Counted from the stretch's first letter, positions 48,201 through 56,548 are shown. The stretch: DNA of 64,000 nt from Cetobacterium sp. NK01 (GCF_024506395.1 NZ_JANIBO010000002.1:434001-498000); one strand, 5' to 3'. Made by a program: numbers and translations. Notes: generated from the letters alone by a model not told the origin.

Positions 48201-50804
48201 AGAAACTACAGTGAGTATGCCCAAATAAATTTAAAGTTAAATAGGGAGTACTTAATTGGTAGATTAAGATTAATTAGCTTTAGAAGTAATACATCTGGAT
48301 TAATAAATAGATTTAAAGTTTTAGTAAAAGATTTAAATCAAGAAAATGAATGGATTGAGTTTGGAACTTATAATGTAGATTCTTATAAAAATGAGTGGCT
48401 AATGGTAGAAAATAAGCCGTATTTAACTGATGAGATATGTATAAGAGTAGAGGATTCAGTTAATAAATGGGCTATAATTAATGAATTAGAACTGTTTATA
48501 TATAATCTTCTAGAAGATGAGATTAATAACATTTTTGAAGATTCTACTTTTGAAACTTTAAAATCTAATGTTGAATACGAAGATATTTTATCTTTAGAGA
48601 GAAGATGTAGTTTAACAGAAAGCTACAAAGAGAAAGTTAAAAAAGCAAAAGAAATCTATTTAAAAAGAATAGAACCTATATGTTTTGAGATAAAAAATAA
48701 TAGCTATGAAGTACTAAATAAATTAGAGATTTTATTTAGAGAAGAGGCTGATTATATATATGATATAAGAGTATATTTCAAAAATAATTTTGGTCAGTTA
48801 GAGGAGATAGAGAAAAAAACAATAGATTCAAATGAAAATGGAAAGATAAATGTCCAATTTGCTGAGGTATTTACAGAGGAGATAAAGGTAGAAATTTACA
48901 TAGATGAATATGAAAAGTGGAAAGTAAATTGTATTCATTTAGCTCAAGTGGAACAGGAAATATATTATAATTTAACAGATATTTCGAATAATTATCCAAT
49001 AGAAAAAGTAGGGATTCAATCAACTTGTGGATATCCTGATGCAGTTGTTTCAATGGTTGATGGTGATATAAATACTTACTACCATTCACAGGGATTAGGT
49101 GAAATATTCTTTACTTTTGAAGAGAAAAAGGTTATAGAAAACTTTACATTTATTTCAAGACACGCCAATGGCTCTAATGGAGTGGTTTACAAAGCGACAT
49201 TATACTTTAGAAATGAGGAAAATGGAAGTTGGAAGTTATTACATATTCATGAAACAGATAGTCCAGTAAGGGGAGAAAATATAATCTCATTTAACCCAAC
49301 ATTAGTAAAAGAGATTTGTATTAAATTTGAAAGAACTCAAGCTAGTGTAGTAGTTCTTAATGATGTAAAGTTTACTATCTATAATAAATTAATTGAAAAT
49401 ATAGAAAATTTATTTGAAGATAAAGTTTTATACAAATCTTTAAGTAGAGGAGTAAAATTATCTACTATAGAAAAATTTAAAGAAAAAGTATTAACAAATA
49501 AAGCGTTATTAGCTAAACTTTATATAGCAGAATCTATTTTGAAAAATAAAAATGAGTTACCTTTTGAAACTTATAAAATAAAAAGCATACCTCAAGATAC
49601 TAACTATTATTTTGGACCGTTAAAAACAAATGGAACTGGAGATATTTCAGTGACACCATACTATATACTTCCAAATAGAGATTATGCGTTTATATGTAGT
49701 AAAGATTTAAATGCACATATAATTTTAAGAGAAAACAAACCTCAAGCAGAGCATTCGTTCTTATTAAAGAAGGGGTTAAATATAATTAATTTAGGTGAGT
49801 TAACAGGACAATTAGTTTTAACAGGAAGTAGAAAAGATGAAATAGAACTATACTCTTTAAATGAAAAAAATGCACTAATTTATAGATACGGAATTACAAA
49901 AGAGGAAGAGTTTTATAAAACTCCAAACAACACAACATTAATAGAAAATAGAGATGGAGTAAAATTAAATTCAAATTTAGCTTATATAGAGGGAAGAAAT
50001 TTTATAGGAGCAGTAAAGTTTGATTGGCTAAAAAGTAATATTGCAGAAGGAACATTAAGTCAAAGAATAGAGATTACTGATGAATTTTTAGATTTTCTTT
50101 ATTATATAGATAATTTGAACTCTCATTTTAATAATTCCATTCCATACAAAAGAGTTATGTGGATAGGAGTAAGTGAAAATAATCCTCATGCTGGAGGATC
50201 TTTTGTAGGTGGATATACAGCTTATAGTGGTGGAAGCCATGATATATTGAAAGCAAATTTGAGAGATTTTGCATCAGCGTGGGTTGTTGGTCATGAAGTT
50301 GGACATGAAATGGATGTCAATAATTATCACATGGGATTATTTGGAGAAGTAAGTAATAACTGGTATGCTAATGAAGCAAGAGTTGAATATACAGATAGCA
50401 TAAGAAGCAATGTATATGATGGGATGATAGAGCTTCAAACTAGTGAACAAAGTATAGCAGAGATGGGTCTTTTTGTAAGATTAGCATTTTGGTTTAAATT
50501 TAGATTATATTATGGAGAGGGAGATTTCTTTGTAAAAATGCATAAGTATATGCAAAATATTGAAACAAGCACTATTGAAGACATTTCAGGTAAATTAGCT
50601 ACTTATGTAACTAAAATAGTAAAAAGAGATGCAAGTGATTATTTCATAAAGCATGGATTTACACTAACTCAAGAAGCAATAGACTATTGCAATACTTATC
50701 CTAAATTTACAAAAGATATAGCTCAAATAACTTGGGATAATCAAAATGAGTTTAGAGAAGAGGAAAAAAGAACATTTAACAGTAATTATAAAAATAATAT
50801 ATAA
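45270..50804 (+). CDS. Giant M60-family (enhancin-like) metallopeptidase with serial F5/8C domains
   Basis: 1844 residues, beginning 9 bases after the preceding stop (GGGGG ribosome site). Residues about 20-1430 hold five tandem units (starting near 108, 350, 645, 934 and 1230), each an F5/8C carbohydrate-binding-like domain followed by a helical linker of about 50 residues and a small beta domain; the first unit is degenerate. The C-terminal M60 domain (about 1430-1844) has HEVGH (1675-1679) and the third acidic ligand Glu1693, fitting HExxHx(8-28)E. M60 peptidases cleave mucins and peritrophic-matrix glycoproteins, and the F5/8C units would bind glycans. No signal peptide or cell-wall anchor is seen. 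Confidence 0.92.
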   Translation: MSSEITFIRNGNAPSSNNFNLKLSSNSIIKNLIIESQNNIFPEELNLEFKDFIGNNIALRAKRLREMGNIQEWEVDPVLTDLVKVKIGESEASIINVTPVLTDIKPYYAQSDIDTRIPQGDFEITRVDNGIEVELKNSKIIDRIKLKRELINLEIFYSPGEGQSWISLTNIPISGTLKIHPVMVKKFLLTGEGNTQLSKEEIEIFMFNYLSVEIENLFLNDEYTELKPEVTIDYIIELQKKTSLTQEYIDKLSTARDILIGGMMGEIIEYIGNDFKVVESFSFLTEENIYRVRATYLDRYGNEKTIETENISEDKIVMFEKFYAKDITFTIFASAEITNVQITEIELNQDEYYAQNDVDTRINKNNLQASSGCGVYGGLGADRAIDGSEATNFHSNAYTDIGYGDFYLKNSSPKVIDRINILTRPSSLGRIDNYKILYKERSTEEWLEIGESINEGISGNWRNIKFNPVLASEVCIRVTKSNDNFVIIYEMDIFKYNKLSDMLRDLFIDDECTQLKESVTLEQLDEIESRLEITEEYINLFREAKTLYINRLLPHKFEIEIEKKSVIKTLRLTDIGRVLKGEIRYTDSHGYEKLSNSVEISAIGLETVLEFENIYSKNFELSLYGTIEQGSEFKIEVIEILQDEFYASEDIDVRVDKTTMVAKSLCGQYSGNAPRYAIDNDINTTFHSADYRSYGTGEYGDFILELDAPKVINRVKFQTRPSHNGRIKAYEILYRTKNNEEWKKVFEQLTEQSGDFREAVFKPVLASEICIRVTNGHNYFVVFYEIDLFKYNTIEERIANLFTDETQNTIKDSITLEDIETLEEGLITESYINTLKKAKELYIESLIPEEFEISLNEDTILDEIQFVCEQRILKVCLAYENSLGEERIIRCNPLIDEENVTLNFRKILTKKAKILIYGADRVYKIKNNSYTLSEFCFNEDVDTRVKLEDLQVSSNTEDSSYPLTNMFDGNLDTRFHSRNYSEYAQINLKLNREYLIGRLRLISFRSNTSGLINRFKVLVKDLNQENEWIEFGTYNVDSYKNEWLMVENKPYLTDEICIRVEDSVNKWAIINELELFIYNLLEDEINNIFEDSTFETLKSNVEYEDILSLERRCSLTESYKEKVKKAKEIYLKRIEPICFEIKNNSYEVLNKLEILFREEADYIYDIRVYFKNNFGQLEEIEKKTIDSNENGKINVQFAEVFTEEIKVEIYIDEYEKWKVNCIHLAQVEQEIYYNLTDISNNYPIEKVGIQSTCGYPDAVVSMVDGDINTYYHSQGLGEIFFTFEEKKVIENFTFISRHANGSNGVVYKATLYFRNEENGSWKLLHIHETDSPVRGENIISFNPTLVKEICIKFERTQASVVVLNDVKFTIYNKLIENIENLFEDKVLYKSLSRGVKLSTIEKFKEKVLTNKALLAKLYIAESILKNKNELPFETYKIKSIPQDTNYYFGPLKTNGTGDISVTPYYILPNRDYAFICSKDLNAHIILRENKPQAEHSFLLKKGLNIINLGELTGQLVLTGSRKDEIELYSLNEKNALIYRYGITKEEEFYKTPNNTTLIENRDGVKLNSNLAYIEGRNFIGAVKFDWLKSNIAEGTLSQRIEITDEFLDFLYYIDNLNSHFNNSIPYKRVMWIGVSENNPHAGGSFVGGYTAYSGGSHDILKANLRDFASAWVVGHEVGHEMDVNNYHMGLFGEVSNNWYANEARVEYTDSIRSNVYDGMIELQTSEQSIAEMGLFVRLAFWFKFRLYYGEGDFFVKMHKYMQNIETSTIEDISGKLATYVTKIVKRDASDYFIKHGFTLTQEAIDYCNTYPKFTKDIAQITWDNQNEFREEEKRTFNSNYKNNI
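45591..49450 (+). repeat. Tandem ~290-residue F5/8C-helical units
   Basis: Protein-level repeats within the M60 gene, spaced about 243, 293, 290 and 296 residues. Recurrent segments include YA-x-x-D(V/I)DTR at the unit start, SEICIRV-like and a closing FxYN. DNA identity is low, so the duplications are old. Confidence 0.8.
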
Positions 50805-50874
50805 AAAACTTTACTTTATTAATTTATTTATATATTATAGTGTGTAAATAAATTGACAGAGGAGATTATTAAAT

Positions 50875-51495
50875 ATGGGAAAAGAGTTTGTCATAGATAT
50901 AATGACATATGTTCTTACAATAATTGGAATTTTAAATCCATTTGGAAATGTACCTTTATTTATGACGTTAACAAAGGATCAAAATCCAGAAATAAGAAAA
51001 AAAATGTATAATGCAATAGTTTTATCAGGATTTGGAATAGTTACTGGATTTATAGTAGCTGGGGATTTCTTTATGAACTATCTTTATAAAATAGGTATGG
51101 ATGAGCTTAGAGTAGCTGGTGGAATGATATTAGTTGTTGTTGCTTTTAGAAATCTTTTAGGTTTAGGTATTTCTAAGGAGAGCTCAGGAAATGTAATGAC
51201 TGAAAAAGATGCTATAAGGTATGCAATAACACCTTTAACTTTTCCCATGTTAGTTGGACCTGGTACAATATCAACTGTTATGATTATTCATAAAGAAGCT
51301 GGATTAATTATATCCGTTGGAGCTGTAGCAGTGACATTTTTAATAATGAAGTTTTTATTTAGTATTTCAGATTGGTTAGATAAAGTTTTAGGAGAGGTTG
51401 TGTTATTTGTTTTATCCAGAGTTATGCAGATATTTATAATGTCAGCAGGAGTAAAATTAATTTCAAATGGAATAAAAGGAATTTTTATGTTATAA
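50875..51495 (+). CDS. MarC/UPF0056 family membrane protein
   Basis: 206 residues with six membrane helices. LNPFGNVPLFMTLT at the N-terminus and PLTFPMLVGPGTISTVM centrally are the family signatures. Function is unsettled for the family (possible small-solute transport). It is not part of the chitinase operon by promoter evidence: 70 bases separate them, without a clear terminator. Confidence 0.93.
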   Translation: MGKEFVIDIMTYVLTIIGILNPFGNVPLFMTLTKDQNPEIRKKMYNAIVLSGFGIVTGFIVAGDFFMNYLYKIGMDELRVAGGMILVVVAFRNLLGLGISKESSGNVMTEKDAIRYAITPLTFPMLVGPGTISTVMIIHKEAGLIISVGAVAVTFLIMKFLFSISDWLDKVLGEVVLFVLSRVMQIFIMSAGVKLISNGIKGIFML

Positions 51496-51498
51496 AAA

Positions 51499-51523
51499 AG
51501 AGAGATTATTCGTAATCTCTCTT
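51499..51523. terminator. Bidirectional terminator with TTCG tetraloop
   Basis: AAGAGAGATTA / TAATCTCTCTT around TTCG, between convergent genes. Confidence 0.92.
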
Positions 51524-51528
51524 TTAAT

Positions 51529-52074
51529 TTATATAGTAACTGCAAAAATAATTTTACTAATAGTTGAAGTAAAATTTTCCCAACTATGTTTAACAAATTT
51601 TTCAATTTTTATACTGTCTCCTTGAAATAAAACATATGATTCATTTTCTAGATTAAGTTTAACTTCTCCTTCTAATATAAAAGCAACTTCTTGGCCTTCG
51701 TGTCCAATTTCTTTTTCTTTAGAGGAAGAATAGGGATCTAGATTTAATATCATAAACTCTACATCTGTTTGAGGTTCGGGGCTTAATATTTCATAAGAAA
51801 CTCCTTCTCCTTTAGAGGGAGTTATAATTTTTCGATCTTGAGCTCTAACAATATGTACTTTTTTTAAAGTTTCTTCTATAAAAAATTTATATAGAGGAAT
51901 ATCTAAAGCTATTGAAAGATTTTTTAATGTATTTATAGAAGGATTTGTGGTACCTTTTTCAATTTGACTTAAAAGTGCAGAGGTAGATTTTATTTTTTCT
52001 GCAAGCTCTTTTAAACTTAAATTTTGATCAGTTCTAAATTTTTTTATTTTTAATCCAAGATTTATATCGTTCAT
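51529..52074 (-). CDS. XRE-family regulator with C-terminal cupin
   Basis: 181 residues: helix-turn-helix (about 5-65; SLKELAEKIKSTSALLSQIEKG) and a cupin domain (about 105-175; GHEGQEVAFILEGEVKLNLE). Such regulators (PuuR-like) bind small effectors such as amines, amino acids or organic acids. It diverges from the BFD-like protein and, beyond it, the tyrosine decarboxylase operon; its own promoter has the same TTGCAA/TATACT boxes as the divergent promoter. It is a likely autoregulator. Control of tyramine production is inference. Confidence 0.92.
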   Translation of the reverse strand: MNDINLGLKIKKFRTDQNLSLKELAEKIKSTSALLSQIEKGTTNPSINTLKNLSIALDIPLYKFFIEETLKKVHIVRAQDRKIITPSKGEGVSYEILSPEPQTDVEFMILNLDPYSSSKEKEIGHEGQEVAFILEGEVKLNLENESYVLFQGDSIKIEKFVKHSWENFTSTISKIIFAVTI

Positions 52075-52108
52075 TGTTTGTTCTCCTAAATATTTTTTCC
52101 ATTATTAA

Positions 52109-52137
52109 AGTATAACTTATTTTTGGATTATTTGCAA
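52109..52137 (-). promoter_or_regulatory. Promoter of the XRE-cupin regulator
   Basis: On the minus strand TTGCAA (52137-52132), 17 bases, TATACT (52114-52109). Confidence 0.72.
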
Positions 52138-52154
52138 AGAAGCAAATAAAAATA

Positions 52155-52183
52155 TTGCAAATACTATACCTTTGTGGTATACT
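52155..52183 (+). promoter_or_regulatory. Promoter and operator-like palindrome ahead of BFD-like gene
   Basis: TTGCAA (52155-52160), 17 bases, TATACT (52178-52183) with extended TGG. The perfect inverted repeat TATACC-N5-GGTATA (52165-52181) overlaps the -10, an obvious candidate operator for the divergent XRE-cupin protein. Confidence 0.72.
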
Positions 52184-52209
52184 TTAAAAAAAGATATTGG
52201 AGGTATAAA

Positions 52210-52383
52210 ATGTCTGAAAATACAATGTTATGTTACTGCAAAGGAGTTACTTTAGGAAAAGTTTTAGCTGCTATTGAAAATGGAGCTACAACATTAGTTG
52301 AAGTAATTGATGTAACTGGTGCTGGATCAGGTTGCGGTAGATGTTTAGATAGAATAGAAGCAATTATAAATGAAGAAAAATAA
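52210..52383 (+). CDS. BFD-like [2Fe-2S] protein
   Basis: 57 residues from the ATG at 52210, preceded by TTGGAGG; upstream in-frame codons to 52174 lie in the promoter and are rejected. Four cysteines in the BFD pattern, Cys8-x-Cys10 and Cys42-x-x-Cys45 (CYCKGVT and GSGCGRC), should bind [2Fe-2S]. Stand-alone BFD-like proteins serve as small redox carriers or iron-release partners. It has its own promoter and terminator. Confidence 0.88.
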   Translation: MSENTMLCYCKGVTLGKVLAAIENGATTLVEVIDVTGAGSGCGRCLDRIEAIINEEK

Positions 52384-52390
52384 ATAAAAA

Positions 52391-52422
52391 AAGGGAAAGA
52401 TACATAATCTTTCCCTTTTTTT
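52391..52422 (+). terminator. Terminator after BFD-like gene
   Basis: AAGGGAAAGAT / ATCTTTCCC(TT) hairpin with a T-run. Confidence 0.9.
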
Positions 52423-52435
52423 TAAAATAAAAGTA

Positions 52436-52467
52436 GGAATTTCGAATACCGTTACGTATACTTAACC
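52436..52467 (+). promoter_or_regulatory. GGAA-N16-GTATACTTAA promoter-like element ahead of the tyrosine permease
   Basis: GGAA at 52436-52439 and GTATACTTAACC at 52456-52467; the same arrangement with identical spacing occurs ahead of the porin at 56623. There is no normal -35. It resembles an ECF-sigma-type or activator-dependent promoter. Confidence 0.5.
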
Positions 52468-52492
52468 GAATTTATATATGAGGAGGTATCAT

Positions 52493-53881
52493 ATGAACAA
52501 GAAGATTACATTATTTCAGTTAATTGCAATTAGTATTGCCTTCTATGGTAGTATTAGAAACATACCTACTGTAGCAAGTGTGGGATGGTACGGTATTTTT
52601 TACATGTTAGCAGCAGCTATATTTTTTGCGATACCAATATCTCTTGTTGCCGCTGAATTAGCAACAGGATGGCCAGAAGAGGGAGGACCTCAAGTTTGGG
52701 TAAGAGAAGCACTAGGAGAAAAATGGGCTTTTGTAACAGCTTGGCTATTATGGGTTCAAATGTTTTTTGGAATGGTAATGGTTTCAACAGCATTTGCTTC
52801 AATGCTTCCATATGTTATTAGTAGACCAGATCTTGCTAACAATAATGTTTTTATAGTTGTAACAGTTATTGTAACTTATTGGTTCATAACACTTTTAAAC
52901 TTTAAGGCGCAATTTGGTAAATGGATAAGTACTTGGGGAGCTGTTATTGGAATTTATATTCCAGCAACTTTACTTATTGTTTTAGGACTTTGGTATTCGT
53001 TTAAAATTGGAAATGTTAATTTAGGACCTTTAACTTTAGAGACTGCAATTCCTAGTTTAGATTCATTAGATAAATTATCTTTCTTTGCTGGTGTTATCTT
53101 TATTTTTGCGGGATTAGAGATTGCATCTGTGCATGCCAATGATATTGAAAATCCAAAAAGAAACTATCCTATAGCTGTTTTTATAACAATATTTTTAATG
53201 GTTATATTTAACTTAATCGCTTCTTTAACAGAAGCTAATGCTATACCTTCTAATCAAATTGATTTAGCGGTTATAACACAACCTTTCCAAATATATTTTA
53301 ATGCTTTAGGAATTCCTTGGGCAACAAATGTAATAGCTTTAATGATCGCTTTAGGAGTTTTTGCTCAATTAAATGCATGGGTTTTAGGACCATCGAAAGC
53401 AATGATAAAAGTTGCAGATGCGGGATTATTACCACCGATTTTCCAAAAGAGAAATAAAGATGATATTCCAGTAACATTTATTTTAATACAAGCAGCTGTA
53501 ATAACATTAGTTACACTTCTTTATATAGTTGTTCCAGCTATAAATACTGGATTTATAATTATTTTAATGTTAACAACAGTATTATATTGTATAGTTTATA
53601 TATTTATACTAATAGCTGAAGTTGTTTTAAGATATAAAAGACCAGATGTTGTTAGATCAGTACCTGTGCCAGGTGGAAAACCAGGAATGTGGATTACAGT
53701 TATATTGGGGATGATTGGAGTTATCTTAACTATTATAGTTAGTATTATTCCATCTAGTGATATTCCAGAAAATCTTCATACAGCATCATTATTTATACAA
53801 ATTGTAGGAGTATTAGCTTTATTTGTTGCACCATTAGTTATATATAAATTTAAAAAAGAATCTTGGAAAAAAATAAATTAA
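52493..53881 (+). CDS. APC-superfamily antiporter, probable tyrosine/tyramine exchanger
   Basis: 462 residues from 52493; the ATG at 52478 lies inside the AGGAGG ribosome region. Twelve membrane helices; GadC/TyrP-like features include the N-terminal YGSIRNIPTVASVGW, the amphipathic GLEIASVHANDIENPKRNYP and a long C-terminal hydrophobic tail. It is 21 bases ahead of the tyrosine decarboxylase and thus its partner: tyrosine in, tyramine out, generating proton motive force. A glutamate/GABA or other exchange is possible, since GadB is also encoded in the window. Confidence 0.85.
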   Translation: MNKKITLFQLIAISIAFYGSIRNIPTVASVGWYGIFYMLAAAIFFAIPISLVAAELATGWPEEGGPQVWVREALGEKWAFVTAWLLWVQMFFGMVMVSTAFASMLPYVISRPDLANNNVFIVVTVIVTYWFITLLNFKAQFGKWISTWGAVIGIYIPATLLIVLGLWYSFKIGNVNLGPLTLETAIPSLDSLDKLSFFAGVIFIFAGLEIASVHANDIENPKRNYPIAVFITIFLMVIFNLIASLTEANAIPSNQIDLAVITQPFQIYFNALGIPWATNVIALMIALGVFAQLNAWVLGPSKAMIKVADAGLLPPIFQKRNKDDIPVTFILIQAAVITLVTLLYIVVPAINTGFIIILMLTTVLYCIVYIFILIAEVVLRYKRPDVVRSVPVPGGKPGMWITVILGMIGVILTIIVSIIPSSDIPENLHTASLFIQIVGVLALFVAPLVIYKFKKESWKKIN

Positions 53882-53902
53882 TTAAGGAGTTGAGGAAGGA
53901 TT

Positions 53903-55759
53903 ATGGAAAATACTGGAGTTAATTTAAATGCATTATTTTTAGGGCCTAAATCAGAGAATGAGGATTTCTTTTTAAAAGAACTTGTTAAATTATTTGAAGA
54001 CCATGCTCAGTGGAGAAAAAACTATCAACCTGGCGATGATGAAGTTATAAAAACTTCTTTTAAGAATTGTGAGACTTTTATCGATACATCAGATAAATGT
54101 GAAGAAGTTTTAAAAGAACTTTCAAGACGTTTAAGAGCTGGAGCAACACCTTGGCATTCTCCAAGATATTTAGGGCATATGAATTCAGAAACATTAATGC
54201 CTGGACTATTAGGTTATTTTGGAGCTATGCTTTACAATCTAAATAATGTTGCATATGAATCTTCACAGCCAACTTCTGTAATGGAAGATGAAGTTGGTGC
54301 TGATTTATGTAAGTTATTAGGATTTGACCCAGTTAAAGGATGGGGACATATTTGTTGTGACGGATCTATTGCGAATTTTGAAGGTATTTGGTATGCTAGA
54401 AATTTAAAATCATTACCTTTAGCAATGAAAGAAGTTGCTCCTGAACTTGTTGAGGGAAAAGATGAGTGGGCTTTGATGAATATGCCTATTGAACAAATAA
54501 TTGATTTAATTGAAAATCATGATAATAAGTGGGAGATTTTGAAAGCTCACTCAGCTAGAGCAGCATCAAAAGAGTTACCACATTTAGGTAAATGGATTGT
54601 TCCAGAAACAAAACACTATTCATGGTTGAAAGCTGCAGATGTTTTAGGAATTGGTACAGATAACATAGTTGCAATAGAACTTAACAATAACTATAGAATG
54701 GATGTTAATAAATTAAAAGCAACAATAGATAAACTTGTAGCTGAAAAGACTCCAATTTTAGGTGTTGTAGCAGTAGTTGGTACAACTGAAGAAGGTGCAG
54801 TTGATTATATAGATAAAATAGTGGAACTAAAAGAGGAATACTCTAAAAATGGAATTAATTTCTATTTCCATGTAGACGCAGCTTATGGAGGTTATGCTAG
54901 ATCAATATTCTTAGATGAAGAATATAAATTTATTGAAAAATCAAATTTAAAAGAAAAATATAAAGAATATGGAGTATTTTATAATGAAAATATAAACTGG
55001 CCAAGTGATGATATATATAATGCTTTTAAAGCAATGAGTAAAGCTGATAGTATAACAATTGATCCTCATAAAATGGGATATATTCCTTATGCTGCGGGAG
55101 GAATTGTAATTAAAGATAGAAGAATGAGAAACTCTATATCATATTTTGCTAGCTATGTATTTGAAAAAGGAGTGGAAATACCAGCTTTACTTGGAGCCTT
55201 TATAATGGAAGGGTCTAAAGCAGGAGCTACAGCAGCAGCAGTTTGGGCTGCTCATAGAGTTTTACCACTAAATATTTCAGGTTATGGTAAGTTAATTGGA
55301 GCAAGTATTGAAGGTGCTTTTAATCTTTATGACTATTTAAAAACTAAAAAATCTATTAAAGTTGGAGATAAAGTTGTAAGAGTAGAACCTTTAACTTCAC
55401 CAGATTTTAATATGGTTGATTTTATATTTAATATTGAAGGTAATAAATCACTAGAATCATTGAATAAATTAAATCATGATTTATATGATTTATCTTCAGT
55501 TATGACTCCTAATTTATATGCTAATGAATTTGTAACATCACATACTGATTTTAATATAAATGACTATGCTAATAGTCCATTAGATGTTTTACAAAGATTA
55601 GATATTCCAAAAGAGGAATGGTTTAAAGTTAATGACTTAACTTTATTAAGAGCTTGTGTGTTATCTCCATTTTTAAATAATCCAGAGACTTTTAAAGTTT
55701 ATATTGAAAAAGTTGAGGAATCTATTATAAAAAAATTGAATCTTCTTATAAATAAATAA
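53903..55759 (+). CDS. tdc: Tyrosine decarboxylase (PLP-dependent)
   Basis: 618 residues, matching the about 620-residue bacterial tyrosine decarboxylases of enterococci and lactobacilli in length and throughout the sequence: VNLNALFLGPKSEN, GHMNSETLMPGLLGY, FHVDAAYGGYARSIFLDEE, IDPHKMGYIPYAAGGI (PLP Lys390) and TSHTDFNINDYANSPL. It converts tyrosine to tyramine plus CO2; relatives also accept L-DOPA or phenylalanine. Cytoplasmic. Operon with the upstream antiporter. A separate enzyme from the GadB at 16685. Confidence 0.95.
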   Translation: MENTGVNLNALFLGPKSENEDFFLKELVKLFEDHAQWRKNYQPGDDEVIKTSFKNCETFIDTSDKCEEVLKELSRRLRAGATPWHSPRYLGHMNSETLMPGLLGYFGAMLYNLNNVAYESSQPTSVMEDEVGADLCKLLGFDPVKGWGHICCDGSIANFEGIWYARNLKSLPLAMKEVAPELVEGKDEWALMNMPIEQIIDLIENHDNKWEILKAHSARAASKELPHLGKWIVPETKHYSWLKAADVLGIGTDNIVAIELNNNYRMDVNKLKATIDKLVAEKTPILGVVAVVGTTEEGAVDYIDKIVELKEEYSKNGINFYFHVDAAYGGYARSIFLDEEYKFIEKSNLKEKYKEYGVFYNENINWPSDDIYNAFKAMSKADSITIDPHKMGYIPYAAGGIVIKDRRMRNSISYFASYVFEKGVEIPALLGAFIMEGSKAGATAAAVWAAHRVLPLNISGYGKLIGASIEGAFNLYDYLKTKKSIKVGDKVVRVEPLTSPDFNMVDFIFNIEGNKSLESLNKLNHDLYDLSSVMTPNLYANEFVTSHTDFNINDYANSPLDVLQRLDIPKEEWFKVNDLTLLRACVLSPFLNNPETFKVYIEKVEESIIKKLNLLINK

Positions 55760-55769
55760 AATAAAAAAA

Positions 55770-55797
55770 GCCTAATCTTAAATGATTAGGTTTTTTT
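55770..55797. terminator. Bidirectional terminator, tyrosine decarboxylase / lipoprotein
   Basis: CCTAATC / GATTAGG hairpin with A and T runs on the two sides. Confidence 0.85.
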
Positions 55798-55825
55798 ATT
55801 TTGTATTTATTTTATAATTAAAAGT

Positions 55826-56449
55826 TTACCATATAGATGGAGTAGCAGTATATTGACCAGTTTTAGAATTTTCTTCAACATTTAAATAAACTACCTGATT
55901 AGAGTTAACATTAACATAGTTTGAAATAGCTGAAACTAGATATGGAAAACTTACTCTAGGATCACTGTTATCACTTTTTAAACTTCCAATAGCTTGCCAA
56001 ACAGCATTATTATTTTTAGTATAAGCTGATAATTCTAATCTTTTAACAAAGTATGTTGTAGCACTGATTGAATTCATCCACATATCTCCATAAAATCCAT
56101 TATATATTCCACCATAAGGTCCATTCCACCAAGGATTTATAGGTGCTGGATAAGACTCTAAACGAGTGTAAGGTCCTCTAATTCTATAGTTATAAACTAT
56201 ATTATATAAGGCATTTTTTTGATCAAATGTTCTAGTATATCCTTTAGTTTGAAGCATGTTTTGCAGTATGACTTCAAATGATTGTTGTTGAAGTTGTAGT
56301 CCAGGTGAATTTGTAGAAAGGTAATATGTTCCACCATAAGACTGCATAGTAGAATAGGAATCAACAGCAACAACACGGCTATCTAAAGCACTACATCCTT
56401 GAAGAAATAGTAATAAAAAAGACGATAAAGTTAAAATTTTTTTAACCAT
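55826..56449 (-). CDS. Putative lipoprotein, DUF4136-like
   Basis: 207 residues. Lipobox LQGC with the lipidated Cys at position 19 after a hydrophobic signal; Asp is not at +2, so outer-membrane sorting is plausible. The mature part alternates Tyr-rich beta strands with a Tyr/Gly/Trp loop (NPWWNGPYGGIYNGFYGDMW) and ends in a short strand. The pattern TYYLSTNSPG...LQQQSFEVILQNMLQTKGY fits small DUF4136 outer-membrane lipoproteins. Function unknown. Confidence 0.75.
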   Translation of the reverse strand: MVKKILTLSSFLLLFLQGCSALDSRVVAVDSYSTMQSYGGTYYLSTNSPGLQLQQQSFEVILQNMLQTKGYTRTFDQKNALYNIVYNYRIRGPYTRLESYPAPINPWWNGPYGGIYNGFYGDMWMNSISATTYFVKRLELSAYTKNNNAVWQAIGSLKSDNSDPRVSFPYLVSAISNYVNVNSNQVVYLNVEENSKTGQYTATPSIW

Positions 56450-56548
56450 AGATTTAAACCTCCTATAAGGAATAATTATACTTTCTATTCGAAAATTATT
56501 TTTAATTCCTTTTTAATAATAAATATAAAATAAATCAATAATTAAGAA

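Noticed and set aside
34448-50804. Tc (ABC) insecticidal toxin locus
   Set aside because: Chitinases and an enhancin-like peptidase are present, but no TcA, TcB or TcC/RHS-repeat protein is found in the window.
53903-55759. Second glutamate decarboxylase
   Set aside because: Length (618) and motifs (DPHKMGYIPYAAGG) match tyrosine decarboxylase, not the 460-490-residue GadB type.
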